A stretch of DNA of 64,000 bases from Bog-756 sp963696495. GTDB lineage: Bacteria; Actinomycetota; Acidimicrobiia; Acidimicrobiales; RAAP-2. Of the stretch, positions 50,469 through 58,792 are shown piece after piece. The DNA lies in NCBI GenBank assembly GCA_963696495.1, contig CAVOKJ010000002.1, forward strand, positions 992,001 through 1,056,000. The letters are read 5' to 3'. Made by a program: the position numbers and the translations under genes. The notes beneath the pieces were generated by a model that was not told the DNA's origin, did not search any database, and worked only from the letters and a program-made list of their open reading frames with translations. Every line of letters begins with the position of its first letter. Within the stretch, counting starts at the first letter, position 1.

Positions 50469-51806
50469 TCACTTCGGCGGGTAGAAGTAGTACGGCTCGT
50501 CGCACCGGTAGCCGTGGGTCGGGCCGGAGACCGGCGGATCCTGGTAGCGCTGGTAGTGGCCGTCGACGATCTTGGCGATGATGTAGCAGCTGCCGGGGAG
50601 CTTTTCAGCCGGGTTGGACGTGGTGATGATGCCTCCCCCGTTGAACGACGTGATGTCCTTCAGCTGCTGGAGCACGGAGCCGCGGGTCGGGTCCTTGCCG
50701 GCAGCCTGGAGCGCCTGGGTGAACAGCTCGGCCGACAGCCACCCGTAGAGGGTGTAGAGGTCGGCCTTGAATCCGGGCGACGCCTTTTGGACCCAGGTCT
50801 GGAAGGTCGCCACCGCGGGGATGGTGAAGGCGTCCTCACCAAGGAAGAGGGAGGCATTCTGCTCCATGTAGGCACCGTCGACGGCGCTGGCCCCTCCCGA
50901 GTCGGGCACCAGGCTCTCGCTGTAGGTCGAGGCCCCGAGCACTACCTCGGGGTGGAAGTCCTGCTGGTTGAGGGCCTTGACCACGCTGGCCGCGTAGTTC
51001 TCCGGCATCTGCTCGAGGAAGAGGATCTTGACGCCGGCGTTCCTCATGGCGACGACGTTCTGGTTGAAGTCGGTCTGGGTGATGTCGAAGGTCGGGTCGT
51101 AGACCACCTTGTAGCCCTGGGCGGCCATGGCCGACTTTTCCGCCACCCACTTGTCCTCGGCCGACGGCTGGTCGGCGATCAGCGCCGCGGTGTGGGTGAT
51201 GTCCTGGGGGAACTTCTTCTTGAAGAAGACGAGCGGACCGAGCTGCCACCCGCCGACCGCCGGGGACGGGCTGAAGGTGTTGGGCAGGTTGTTGGCCACC
51301 GGGCTCAACGAGACGGTTACGTTCGGTACCTGAGGGTTGTCGGCCAGCACCGTGGCCCCGAAGCTGTCCTCCAGGGAGAACCCGCCGACCATGGCGAAGT
51401 CCTTTTGGATGTCGTCCTCGGTGAGTTGCTTGTTGGGCGCACCGGCGTACTGGTCGTCACCGCTGTCGACGATCAGTTTGCGGCCGTCGACGCCGCCCAG
51501 TGCGTTCACGTAGTCGGCGTAGGCCTCGGTGCCCACAGCCGCTCCCTTGAAGAGTCCGAACTCCAGGGTCGACACGTTCCCGATACGCACCGAGTCCGAC
51601 GTCAGGCCGGTGGTGTCGGTGAAGGCGGACGACGGGATTTTGGCCGGGGACGACTTCGACGAGTCGGTCGAACCCGACGTGGTCGTCGGGGCCGACGAGT
51701 TCGTCGACGAACAGGCGGCCACCGTCAGCGCCAGTACGGCCACGGCGAGCGTGGCGGTGAAGCGTGGCGCCCTCGGCCGTCCACTACGGCTGTCACTGCT
51801 GTGCAT
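50469..51806 (-). CDS. Branched-chain-type ABC substrate-binding lipoprotein
   Basis: A 445-residue exported lipoprotein. The signal peptide ends in the lipobox LTVAAC with acylated C32, then a Ser/Thr linker (33-55) leads to a type I periplasmic-binding fold (VRIGNVSTLEFGLFKGAAVG; ADYVNALGGVDGRKLIV; ADQPSAEDKWVAEK). This is the LivJ/amide-binding class that captures amino acids, amides or short organic acids. No permease or ATPase gene lies nearby, so its transporter is elsewhere. The last 6 codons are imperfectly duplicated just downstream (50442-50459 against 50468-50485). Confidence 0.9.
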   Translation of the reverse strand: MHSSDSRSGRPRAPRFTATLAVAVLALTVAACSSTNSSAPTTTSGSTDSSKSSPAKIPSSAFTDTTGLTSDSVRIGNVSTLEFGLFKGAAVGTEAYADYVNALGGVDGRKLIVDSGDDQYAGAPNKQLTEDDIQKDFAMVGGFSLEDSFGATVLADNPQVPNVTVSLSPVANNLPNTFSPSPAVGGWQLGPLVFFKKKFPQDITHTAALIADQPSAEDKWVAEKSAMAAQGYKVVYDPTFDITQTDFNQNVVAMRNAGVKILFLEQMPENYAASVVKALNQQDFHPEVVLGASTYSESLVPDSGGASAVDGAYMEQNASLFLGEDAFTIPAVATFQTWVQKASPGFKADLYTLYGWLSAELFTQALQAAGKDPTRGSVLQQLKDITSFNGGGIITTSNPAEKLPGSCYIIAKIVDGHYQRYQDPPVSGPTHGYRCDEPYYFYPPK

Positions 51807-51920
51807 CTGTTCTCCCCCGTACTCGTAGAGCCTGCCCGCAGATGGTCGATCTGTCCCCCGGACGCGCTCTCCTGGCTACGACTCTAGGGAACCCTGACCC
51901 GTCTTGCTCGTCACCGGCCT

Positions 51921-52646
51921 TCAGCTGGCACCGCCGGCCTCTGCCGGAGGGTCCGGCGTTCCTCTCACTTCGCCCCTCCGATGCATGGAGGCGATCCGGG
52001 CCCGCTCCATGTTGACGAACTCACCGACAGCTTCGACCGTGACCACCCCGTCCTGGACGAGGCGACCCCGGCTGTGGGTCCGGCGACCTTCGATCGAGGT
52101 GACCCACGCCTCGAACACAACCGGTTCGGCGATCCGGGTGGGCTTCAGATAGCGGATCGACAGGTTGACGGTGGGCCCGGCAGCGTCGGCGATGACATTC
52201 GCCGCGGTCAACATGATGTCGAACGCCCCGGCCAGGGCCGCTCCGTGCACGCATCCCGGCGCTCCCTCGTAAGGAGCGGTGAACACGCCGCGGCCGACCG
52301 CCTTGGGCGGGTCGAACTCGATGTCGAGGGGGAGTGCCAACGGATTGCAGGTGCCGATGATCACGTCGAAGGGCATGGCCGACGCCAGGGTGTCCACCTC
52401 GTCCGCGGCCACCGAGTGGTCGGAGAACCGGGCGGTGGGCGGCCCGCCCGAGGGGACGGGCACGTGGCCCTCGAGCTCGTCGGCCACGACGGTCGCTCGA
52501 CGCGCCGCCTCGGCGAGTACCTCCGCCGGAGCGGTGGTCGTGACGGTGAGGGCGATGAGACGGCGCACCGCCGTGGCCAGTTCCTCGCGCCCCCCGCCGC
52601 TCCAGGGTTTGGCCGGCCCGCCGACCGGATCGGGCGTGTCACTCAT
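51921..52646 (-). CDS. Hotdog-fold thioesterase (PaaI-like)
   Basis: A 241-residue protein. The C-terminal half is a hotdog domain: GRGVFTAPYEGAPGCVHGAALAGAFD (catalytic-loop HGG/HGA type), followed by TVNLSIRYLKPTRIAEPVVF and EAWVTSIEGRRTHSRGRLVQDG. Such enzymes hydrolyse acyl-CoA thioesters. The N-terminal 110 residues are less conserved. It overlaps the upstream oxidoreductase by 8 bp and is the last gene of the minus-strand catabolic operon, so it may release a CoA-bound end product. Confidence 0.86.
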   Translation of the reverse strand: MSDTPDPVGGPAKPWSGGGREELATAVRRLIALTVTTTAPAEVLAEAARRATVVADELEGHVPVPSGGPPTARFSDHSVAADEVDTLASAMPFDVIIGTCNPLALPLDIEFDPPKAVGRGVFTAPYEGAPGCVHGAALAGAFDIMLTAANVIADAAGPTVNLSIRYLKPTRIAEPVVFEAWVTSIEGRRTHSRGRLVQDGVVTVEAVGEFVNMERARIASMHRRGEVRGTPDPPAEAGGAS

Positions 52647-53496
52647 CGTCGCCTCCGAATCGCGTCAGGAACTCGGTCTGTCGATCCAGCACAGCCAGCA
52701 TCTCGTCGGCGCTTCCCGAGGGGATCCGCAGGACGACCTCGTCGATGCCGAGGGACCGGTAGTGGTCGAGTTTCCGGTCGTCGGGCACGGTGCCGAACGG
52801 AACGACCCGGACGCTCGCCGGGTCACGCCCGGCGAGCTCGACGGCCCGCCGCAGATCGGGCAGGGCCCCGGTCATGCCGGATCCCCCGACGGGCAGCCAT
52901 CCGTCGGCGTATTCGGCGATGGCCGCGAACACCGAGGGATTGGCGCCCCCGCCGACCAGGGTGGTCACCCGTGGCTGTTGGACCGGCTTGGGCCAGCTCC
53001 AGCAGGGTTCGAGGGCCACGTGGTCACCGTGGAACTCGGCCTGTTCCTGCGACCAGAGCGCCTGCATGCAGAGCACGTGCTCGCGTGCCACCTCACGCCG
53101 CTCGCCGAAGGGGACACCGTGGTCGGCCGCCTCCTCGCGGTTCCACCCGAAGCCCACGCCGAACACGACGCGTCCCCCGCTCAGGTGGTCGAGGGTGGCG
53201 ATCTGCTTGGCCAGCACGATCGGGTCGTGCTGGGCGACGAGTACCACCCCGGTGCCCAACAGGATGCGATCGGTCACCGATGCCGCCGTCGAGAGTGCGA
53301 CGAACGGGTCGAGGCTCCGTCGGTAGTCCTCGGCGTGGACGCCTTCGACCAGCGCCGGCGGCGTGTCGGCCCGCACCGGCAGGTGGGTGTGCTCGGGAAG
53401 GTAGAGGGAGTGGAAGCCGCGTTCCTCGGCTGCCCTGGCCAGGTCGGCCGGGGCCATCGCCAGGTCGGTGAGGAAGGCGGTGATGCCGAGGCGCAA
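52639..53496 (-). CDS. LLM-class F420-dependent oxidoreductase
   Basis: A 285-residue TIM-barrel oxidoreductase with MRLGITAFLTDLAMAPADLA, RGFHSLYLPEHTHLPV, ILLGTGVVLVAQHDPIVLAKQ, GGRVVFGVGFGWNREEAADHG and RVTTLVGGGANPSVFAAIAEYADGW. These match the actinobacterial F420-type group (TIGR03619-like, from memory). The start is TTG, six bases after the enoyl-CoA hydratase stop. It probably reduces or oxidises an intermediate of the pathway encoded by its operon. Confidence 0.88.
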   Translation of the reverse strand: MRLGITAFLTDLAMAPADLARAAEERGFHSLYLPEHTHLPVRADTPPALVEGVHAEDYRRSLDPFVALSTAASVTDRILLGTGVVLVAQHDPIVLAKQIATLDHLSGGRVVFGVGFGWNREEAADHGVPFGERREVAREHVLCMQALWSQEQAEFHGDHVALEPCWSWPKPVQQPRVTTLVGGGANPSVFAAIAEYADGWLPVGGSGMTGALPDLRRAVELAGRDPASVRVVPFGTVPDDRKLDHYRSLGIDEVVLRIPSGSADEMLAVLDRQTEFLTRFGGDDE

Positions 53497-53502
53497 CGCC
53501 GG

Positions 53503-54267
53503 TCAGTGCTCCAGGCCGGCGGTCAGCTCGGACCCCGGGTTGGTGCCCGGGTCGGCGAACAGTGCGGCGAAGGCCGACTCCTCGCGTGCCCGTGCCGCGA
53601 CGATGTCGGGGCGCCGCGCCGCCATCATCAACCGCTTGATCCGGCGGGTGGCATGGGGAGCGAACGACGCGATGCGACCGGCGAGTTCCATGGTCGAGGC
53701 CAGGACCGTACCGGGGGCGCAGACCCGGAGCGCCAGCCCGGACGCCACCGCCTCGTCGGCGTCGATCCACTCCGAGGCCAACAAGGCGGCGGCGGCTCGC
53801 TGCCAGCCCATCCGCTCGGGGAGCAGCAGGCTGCTCGCCGCCTCCGGTGGCACCCCCAACTCGGCGAAGGGGACCCGCAGGCGGGTGCCCTCCTCGACCA
53901 GCACCAAGTCGACGTGCGCCAACAGGGTGAGTCCCAGACCCACGCCCACGCCGTGGACGGCGGCCAGGAGAGGCTTGTCGAAGGAGACCACCGTGTCGAG
54001 GAGGTCCCGGAAGCCCGAGCCGGCACCCGGTCCACCACCGCCGGTGGCCAGGGTCGCCATCTCCCGGAGGTCCTGTCCCGAACTGAATGCCCTCCCCTTC
54101 CCGGTGAGAACCACCGCCCGCAGGCCGTCGTCCTCCAGAGCACCGGCCAGTGCCCCGGTGACCGCCTCGTACATGGCGGTGTCGAAGGCATTGCGAACTT
54201 CCGGTCGGTCGAAGGCGATCAGTCTGACCCCGCCGGCGTCCTCGACGTCGATGCGGTGCGCGCTCAA
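53503..54267 (-). CDS. Enoyl-CoA hydratase/isomerase family protein
   Basis: A 254-residue crotonase-fold protein. Visible are DRPEVRNAFDTAMYE, the oxyanion block GKGRAFSSGQDLREM, AAVHGVGVGLGLTLLAHVDLV and ELGVPPEAASSLLLPERMG, where the second glutamate region carries Pro-Glu. It would hydrate or isomerise an enoyl-CoA. The start is TTG at 54267, 4 bases after the SDR stop. It sits in the seven-gene minus-strand unit and fits beta-oxidation-like chemistry with the upstream SDR and downstream thioesterase. Confidence 0.9.
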   Translation of the reverse strand: MSAHRIDVEDAGGVRLIAFDRPEVRNAFDTAMYEAVTGALAGALEDDGLRAVVLTGKGRAFSSGQDLREMATLATGGGGPGAGSGFRDLLDTVVSFDKPLLAAVHGVGVGLGLTLLAHVDLVLVEEGTRLRVPFAELGVPPEAASSLLLPERMGWQRAAAALLASEWIDADEAVASGLALRVCAPGTVLASTMELAGRIASFAPHATRRIKRLMMAARRPDIVAARAREESAFAALFADPGTNPGSELTAGLEH

Positions 54268-54271
54268 CGGA

Positions 54272-55081
54272 TCACGGTCGGACCACTTGGCCGCCGTCGA
54301 CGTTGAACACGTGGCCGGTGATCCACGATGCCTCGTCGGACAGCAGGAACAGGCACATGCCGACCAGGTCGGACGGCTGGCCCTGGCGCTTGATGGCCAG
54401 CCCGGCCAGGATCGGCTTCATGAAGGCGTCAGGGACCACGTTGCGGGACGCCTCGGTGTCGATGGGTCCGGGGGCGATGGCATTGGTGCGGATGTGCTGG
54501 CCTCCGAGCTCGTGAGCCAGCTGCTGGGTGAGCGAGTTGACCCCCGCCTTGGCCAGGCCGTAGAAGCCGGCGTAGAGGTAGGCGGCCGTCGACGACTGGT
54601 TGACGATGGCGCCACCACCGCGTTCCTTCATCGCCGGGTAGCAGGCACGGACGCAGTTGAGGGCGCCGAGCAAGTTCACCGACAGGAAGCGGTTGAGGTA
54701 CTCCCAGTCGACGGTCAAGAGGAGGTCGAGCTGCATCCCGCCGAAGATCGCCGCATTGTTGACCAGGTAGTCGATCCCGCCGAACCGGTCGACGGTCCGC
54801 TCCGCCATGGCCGCCGCCGAGGCGGGGTCAGCGACGTCGACTCGCACCGACTCGGCGATCCCGCCGTCGGCCACGATGCCGGCCGCCACTGCCGCGGCCT
54901 TCTCGTCGTCGATGTCGGCGACCATCACCGAGGCGCCGGCGCCGGCCAGGGCTTCGGCATAGGCCTGCCCGATACCGCCACCCGACCCGGTGACGATGGC
55001 CACCTTGCCGCCGAAGTCGAACCGGGTCATCGGAGGGGTGGCGGAGGCGCCGGGTTCGTCGGTCGTCGGTGGGCCGCTCAT
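54272..55081 (-). CDS. Short-chain dehydrogenase/reductase
   Basis: A 269-residue SDR. A 25-residue polar leader precedes KVAIVTGSGGGIGQAYAEAL (TGxxxGxG). VNNAAIFGG, the catalytic Ser in IVNQSSTAAY and Y-G-L-A-K follow, then NAIAPGPIDTEA and the C-terminal ITGHVFNVDGGQ. It probably oxidises a hydroxy group with NAD(P)+. The ATG overlaps the upstream carboxymuconolactone-type gene by 4 bp. A later ATG (residue 19, MTRFDFGG) is also possible. By position it corresponds to Rv0769 of the M. tuberculosis locus, as I recall it. Confidence 0.92.
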   Translation of the reverse strand: MSGPPTTDEPGASATPPMTRFDFGGKVAIVTGSGGGIGQAYAEALAGAGASVMVADIDDEKAAAVAAGIVADGGIAESVRVDVADPASAAAMAERTVDRFGGIDYLVNNAAIFGGMQLDLLLTVDWEYLNRFLSVNLLGALNCVRACYPAMKERGGGAIVNQSSTAAYLYAGFYGLAKAGVNSLTQQLAHELGGQHIRTNAIAPGPIDTEASRNVVPDAFMKPILAGLAIKRQGQPSDLVGMCLFLLSDEASWITGHVFNVDGGQVVRP

Positions 55082-55485
55082 GACCCGTCCCCCTCCGGTC
55101 GACGGTGGCGCCGGGCGATGACCCGCTCGGCGACCTCGTTGACCCCGGTCGACAGTGGCCAGCCGATGTAGTGGGTGAGATGGGCGACCGTCTCGCGCAC
55201 CTGGTCCTCGGTGAGCTCCTCCCGTTCGAGCGCCGACTGGAACTGGATCTCGATCAACGGGGCCTGGCCCAGGGCGGCCAGGACGCCGATGGTCATGAGG
55301 CGGCGGTCCCGGATGCCGAGCTCCGGCCTGGTCCATACCTCGCCGAACAGGTGGTCGACGGTGAAGGCGGCGTAGGGGCCGGGCAGATCGGCCGGATCCA
55401 CGGAGAATCCGTAGACCTCCTGCATCTTGGCCATGCCCTTGGCACGGGAGGATTCGGGGTCGATCCCCCCTCGGGTGTCGGTCAC
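55078..55485 (-). CDS. Carboxymuconolactone decarboxylase family protein
   Basis: A 135-residue alpha-helical protein read from the GTG at 55485. It contains KMQEVYGFSVDPADLPGPYA, GIRDRRLMTIGVLAALGQA and EEQxR-like TEDQVRETVAHLTHYIGWP, the AhpD/CMD-like pattern. The typical peroxidase CxxC of AhpD is absent, so it belongs to the decarboxylase-like group. It overlaps the SDR downstream by 4 bp and lies 31 bp after the aldehyde dehydrogenase. It corresponds in class to Rv0771. Confidence 0.87.
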   Translation of the reverse strand: MTDTRGGIDPESSRAKGMAKMQEVYGFSVDPADLPGPYAAFTVDHLFGEVWTRPELGIRDRRLMTIGVLAALGQAPLIEIQFQSALEREELTEDQVRETVAHLTHYIGWPLSTGVNEVAERVIARRHRRPEGDGS

Positions 55486-55516
55486 GCCTGACCATCCTCT
55501 CCTCGGGCCGCCCGGC

Positions 55517-56992
55517 TCACGCCGGCTCGGCCATCGACTTGGTCTCGAGGTACTCCTCGAAACCGGCGACGCCGGACTCCCGTCCCACGCCGGACTGCTT
55601 GTAACCGCCGAAGGGCACGTCGGGGCTGAACCACAGTCCACCGTTGATGCCGATGGTGCCGGTGCGGATGCGCTGGGACACCCGGACGGCGCGCCGGCGG
55701 TCCCCGGACCATACCGAGCCCGAGAGCCCGTAGGCGGAGTCGTTGGCCAGCGCCACGGCGTCGTCGTCGCCGTCGTGGGGAATCACGACGAGGACCGGGC
55801 CGAAGATCTCCTCCTGCGCCACTCTCGAGCGATTGTCGAGGCCCACGATGAGCGTCGGCTCCACGAAGTACCCGCGGTCCAACCCCTCGGGGCGTCCACC
55901 GCCGGTGACGATGGACCCGTGCTCCTCGCCGGCCAGGCGGATGTAGCCCTCGACCCGGTCACGCTGTCGGGCACTGATCAGCGGCCCGCAGATCGTCCCG
56001 GGGTCGGTGGGGTCGCCGGCCGGCAGCTTCCCCAGCACCTTGGCCGTCGACTCGACCGCCTCGTCGAACTGGTGGCGCGGCACCAGCAGCCGGGTGGTGA
56101 TGGCACACCCCTGGCCGGCGTGGGTGCACACGGTGAACGCGGCGGTGGCGCAGGCACCGCGCAGGTCGGCGTCGTCCAGGATGACGAAGGCCGACTTCCC
56201 GCCCAGCTCCAAGAAGACCTTCTTCAGCGAGTCGGCGGCCGAGGCCATCACCCGCCGGCCGGTGGCGGTGGAGCCGGTGAAGCTCACCTGGTCGACCCGG
56301 GGGTCCGCCGAGAGCCTGGCCCCGATGGCATGGTCCGAAGACGGGACGATGTTGACCACACCCGCCGGGATGTCCGTCTCCTCGGCGATCAGGCGTCCGA
56401 GCACCGTCGCGCACCACGGGGTGTCCGGCGCCGGCTTCAGCACCACCGTGTTGCCGGCGGCCAGGGCCGGCCCGAGCTTGGCCAGGTTGATCTGATGGGG
56501 CACGTTCCACGGCGTGATGGCCCCGACCACACCGGTGGCCTCCCGGCGCACCCAGCGGTGCGAGGGAATGCCCATCGGGGAGGCATCCCCGAGATCGGTC
56601 TCCCACTGGTAGCGCTCGGCCAGGTCCGCCACCCACCCGAGCCCCTCGACCGGCGTGTCGAGCTGCGCCGAGTAGGTGAAGGAGACCGGTGAGCCGGTCT
56701 CGGCGACGGTCATCGCCCTGATCTCGTCGGCATGGGCCCCGAAGGCCGCCCGCAGCTGTCGCAGTCCTTCCACCCGGCGCGCCACGTTGGTGGACCAGTC
56801 GGTGTGATCGAACGCCCTGCGCGCCGCGTCCACCGCATCGTCCAGATCCTCGGCTCCGCCGTCGGCCACGACCCCGATGGTCTCCTCCGTCGCCGGGTTG
56901 ACCACGTCGAAGGTCCGGCCCGACCGGGCCGGTCTGAGTTGCCCGTCGACGAGCATCCGCTCCTCGCCGACCACCGCGCTCGTCGTGGTCAC
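55517..56992 (-). CDS. NAD(P)-dependent aldehyde dehydrogenase
   Basis: A 491-residue aldehyde dehydrogenase starting at GTG, overlapping the upstream dehydrogenase stop by 4 bp. Landmarks are GEERMLVDGQLRPARSGRTF, ITPWNVPHQINLAKLGPAL, the base Glu in FLELGGKSAFVI and the nucleophile Cys in HAGQGCAITTRLL. Length is normal. By gene order it corresponds to aldA (Rv0768) beside the mycobacterial cyp51 operon. It may oxidise an aldehyde produced by the P450s, which is inference. Confidence 0.94.
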   Translation of the reverse strand: MTTTSAVVGEERMLVDGQLRPARSGRTFDVVNPATEETIGVVADGGAEDLDDAVDAARRAFDHTDWSTNVARRVEGLRQLRAAFGAHADEIRAMTVAETGSPVSFTYSAQLDTPVEGLGWVADLAERYQWETDLGDASPMGIPSHRWVRREATGVVGAITPWNVPHQINLAKLGPALAAGNTVVLKPAPDTPWCATVLGRLIAEETDIPAGVVNIVPSSDHAIGARLSADPRVDQVSFTGSTATGRRVMASAADSLKKVFLELGGKSAFVILDDADLRGACATAAFTVCTHAGQGCAITTRLLVPRHQFDEAVESTAKVLGKLPAGDPTDPGTICGPLISARQRDRVEGYIRLAGEEHGSIVTGGGRPEGLDRGYFVEPTLIVGLDNRSRVAQEEIFGPVLVVIPHDGDDDAVALANDSAYGLSGSVWSGDRRRAVRVSQRIRTGTIGINGGLWFSPDVPFGGYKQSGVGRESGVAGFEEYLETKSMAEPA

Positions 56993-57882
56993 GAGGGCGA
57001 CCCCAATCCGAAGATCTCGTCCGTTCGTCGTTCGGTCATCTCGGCCAGTGGGAGGTCGACCCCCAGCGAATCGGCCAGCTGCAGGGCGGCCTCCAGGTCC
57101 TTGTGGGCCAGCGACGCCCCCGCCTGCATGGCGCCCACCAGCCCCCGGTCGTCGTCCTCGGTGAAGGGCGCCACCGTCGGTCGGAACATGAGCCGGGAGG
57201 CCCCGCCGACATGGACATCGCTGGCCTTGACCACCTCGGCCAGCCGCGCCAGTGGGATCCCGGCCGCCTCGGCCAGCTGCTGGCCCTCGTAGGCGGCCAG
57301 CCAGGATCCGTAGGTGATCAGGTTCCGCGCCAACTTGGCGGCGAGGCCGGCGCCGAAGCCGCCCATGGTCACCGTCAACGAGCTGACGGCGTCGAACACG
57401 GGCCGAACCCGCTCGATCACCGCCGGGTCGCCACCCACCATGCACACCAGGTCACCCGAGGCGGCGGCGGCAGGCCCACCGGTCACGCCGCAGTCCAACA
57501 CCGGGACGTGCAGGTCGGCGGCCTCGGTCCCGATGGCCTGGACGCACGCCGCCGAGATCGTGCTCACGATGATGAACGTGGTGTCCGGTCCGGCAGCGGC
57601 CAGCCCCCCGTCCGGGCCCGACAGCACGCCGCGGACCTGCTCGTCGTTGACCACGGCCACCACGACCACGTCGGACCGCCCGACCAGGTCCGCCGGGGAG
57701 GCCGCCACCGCGGCGAGGTCCCCGTACTTCTCGGTGGCCTCGGGGCGCACGTCGCACACGACGAGCGGGAGCCCTCCGCGCAGCAGGCTCGAGGCCACCC
57801 CGTCGCCGATGGCCCCGAGGCCGATCACGCCGACGGTGGGCCTCGTCCCGGGATCCCCTCCCGTCCGCTCGTCGTCAGCCAC
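56989..57882 (-). CDS. 3-hydroxyisobutyrate dehydrogenase-like NAD(P) oxidoreductase
   Basis: A 297-residue beta-hydroxyacid dehydrogenase. The cofactor motif VGVIGLGAIGDGVASSLL is near the N-terminus. LDCGVTGGPAAAASGDLVCMVGG is the substrate block, and GFGAGLAAKLARNLITYG carries the catalytic Lys. The GTG at 57882 is chosen because GGGGAG lies 6 bases upstream; the GTG at 57888 is too close to it. It is the first gene of the minus-strand unit, divergent from tetR. It corresponds in class to Rv0770. Confidence 0.9.
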   Translation of the reverse strand: MADDERTGGDPGTRPTVGVIGLGAIGDGVASSLLRGGLPLVVCDVRPEATEKYGDLAAVAASPADLVGRSDVVVVAVVNDEQVRGVLSGPDGGLAAAGPDTTFIIVSTISAACVQAIGTEAADLHVPVLDCGVTGGPAAAASGDLVCMVGGDPAVIERVRPVFDAVSSLTVTMGGFGAGLAAKLARNLITYGSWLAAYEGQQLAEAAGIPLARLAEVVKASDVHVGGASRLMFRPTVAPFTEDDDRGLVGAMQAGASLAHKDLEAALQLADSLGVDLPLAEMTERRTDEIFGLGSPS

Positions 57883-58006
57883 GTGCACTCCCCCAGTCGA
57901 TCGTCGAGCTTTGGTGGGTGATGATGCCACCCGAGATGCCGCGCGGCGCACGACAGCAGAAAACCGGCCTGCTCCGGGCCGGGACACCGATGCACCACCC
58001 CGCCCA

Positions 58007-58036
58007 TTGTGCTGGACACGTGTCCAGACTATAGTC
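58007..58036 (+). promoter_or_regulatory. tetR promoter with palindromic operator
   Basis: TTGTGC (58007-58012) and TATAGT (58030-58035) are separated by exactly 17 bases, a near-ideal sigma70-type promoter reading towards tetR. CTGGACACGTGTCCAG at 58012-58027 is a perfect 16-bp palindrome filling the spacer. GACTATAGTC at 58027-58036 is a second perfect palindrome over the -10 box. Binding there by the adjacent TetR protein would block transcription. The operator assignment is inference. Confidence 0.72.
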
Positions 58037-58043
58037 CAGAGTC

Positions 58044-58133
58044 ATGCGAGAGGGCAATGCGCGGGTGACGGGCGGAGCCGGGGCGGAAGGCGCCGGGATC
58101 GGCGCCCGGCCCGACCACCGGTCGCGATCGTGA
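58044..58133 (+). CDS. Possible 29-residue leader peptide coupled to tetR
   Basis: An ATG lies 8 bases after the TATAGT box, so the transcript would be leaderless or nearly so. The frame encodes MREGNARVTGGAGAEGAGIG and nine more residues, and its TGA overlaps the tetR GTG start by 4 bp (GTGA). No Shine-Dalgarno is obvious for tetR itself, so re-initiation from this frame could set its translation. The peptide is Gly/Ala/Arg-rich, with no attenuator-type codon run. It is unproven and could be chance. Confidence 0.4.
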   Translation: MREGNARVTGGAGAEGAGIGARPDHRSRS

Positions 58134-58792
58134 GCGAATCGGCGGCCCTCCGGTCCCTCGACGACTCCCCGCTGCTCGAGGCGACGCGGCGCCGGCTCAC
58201 CGCTCGGCAGGCCGAAGTCGTCCGGCAACTGGTGGACGCCGCCGAGGACGAGGCGAACGAGGTGGGCTACGCCGGGCTCACCGTCCGCTCGGTGGCGCGA
58301 CGGGCGGGGGTGGCACCGGCCACCGCGTACACCTACTTCGGCTCGAAGGACCACCTGTTGGCCGAGGTGCTCTGGCGCCGGATGCAGTCGCTCCCCCCCG
58401 TCGACGAGTCCACCGATCGACCGGTGCACGACCGCCTGGTCGACGCGGTGCGGGCCATGGTGCTCTTCACCACCGAGAGCCCCGGTCTGGTCGACGCGTG
58501 CACGGTGGCGCTGTTGAGCACCAGCCCCGATGTGAAACACCTGCGCGACCGGATCGGGGCGCAGATCCACCGACGGCTCTCCGCCGCGTTGGGACGCGAC
58601 GCAGACCGACGCGTGGTCAGGGTGCTGGAGACCACCTTCTCGGGAGCGCTCCTGACCGCGGGCATGGGCCACATGTCGTCCATGGACATCCCCGAGTTCG
58701 TGGCCGGCGCCGCTGATCTGATGATGGGGACCGACAAGGGTCGGCCGGCGACGGTGGCGCCGGCCACCAGGCGTGGCGGAGGCCGTCGATGA
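58130..58792 (+). CDS. TetR-family transcriptional regulator
   Basis: A 220-residue regulator. The N-terminal HTH reads AAEDEANEVGYAGLTVRSVA and RRAGVAPATAYTYFGSKDHLL. The helical C-terminal ligand domain includes LVDAVRAMVLFTTESPGLVDA and a Met-rich AGMGHMSSMDIPEF. It starts at the GTG at 58130, directly after the possible leader peptide, and overlaps the P450 start by 4 bp (ATGA). It most likely represses its own operon and perhaps the divergent one through the palindromes upstream. The ligand is unknown. It corresponds in position to Rv0767c. Confidence 0.92.
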   Translation: MSESAALRSLDDSPLLEATRRRLTARQAEVVRQLVDAAEDEANEVGYAGLTVRSVARRAGVAPATAYTYFGSKDHLLAEVLWRRMQSLPPVDESTDRPVHDRLVDAVRAMVLFTTESPGLVDACTVALLSTSPDVKHLRDRIGAQIHRRLSAALGRDADRRVVRVLETTFSGALLTAGMGHMSSMDIPEFVAGAADLMMGTDKGRPATVAPATRRGGGRR

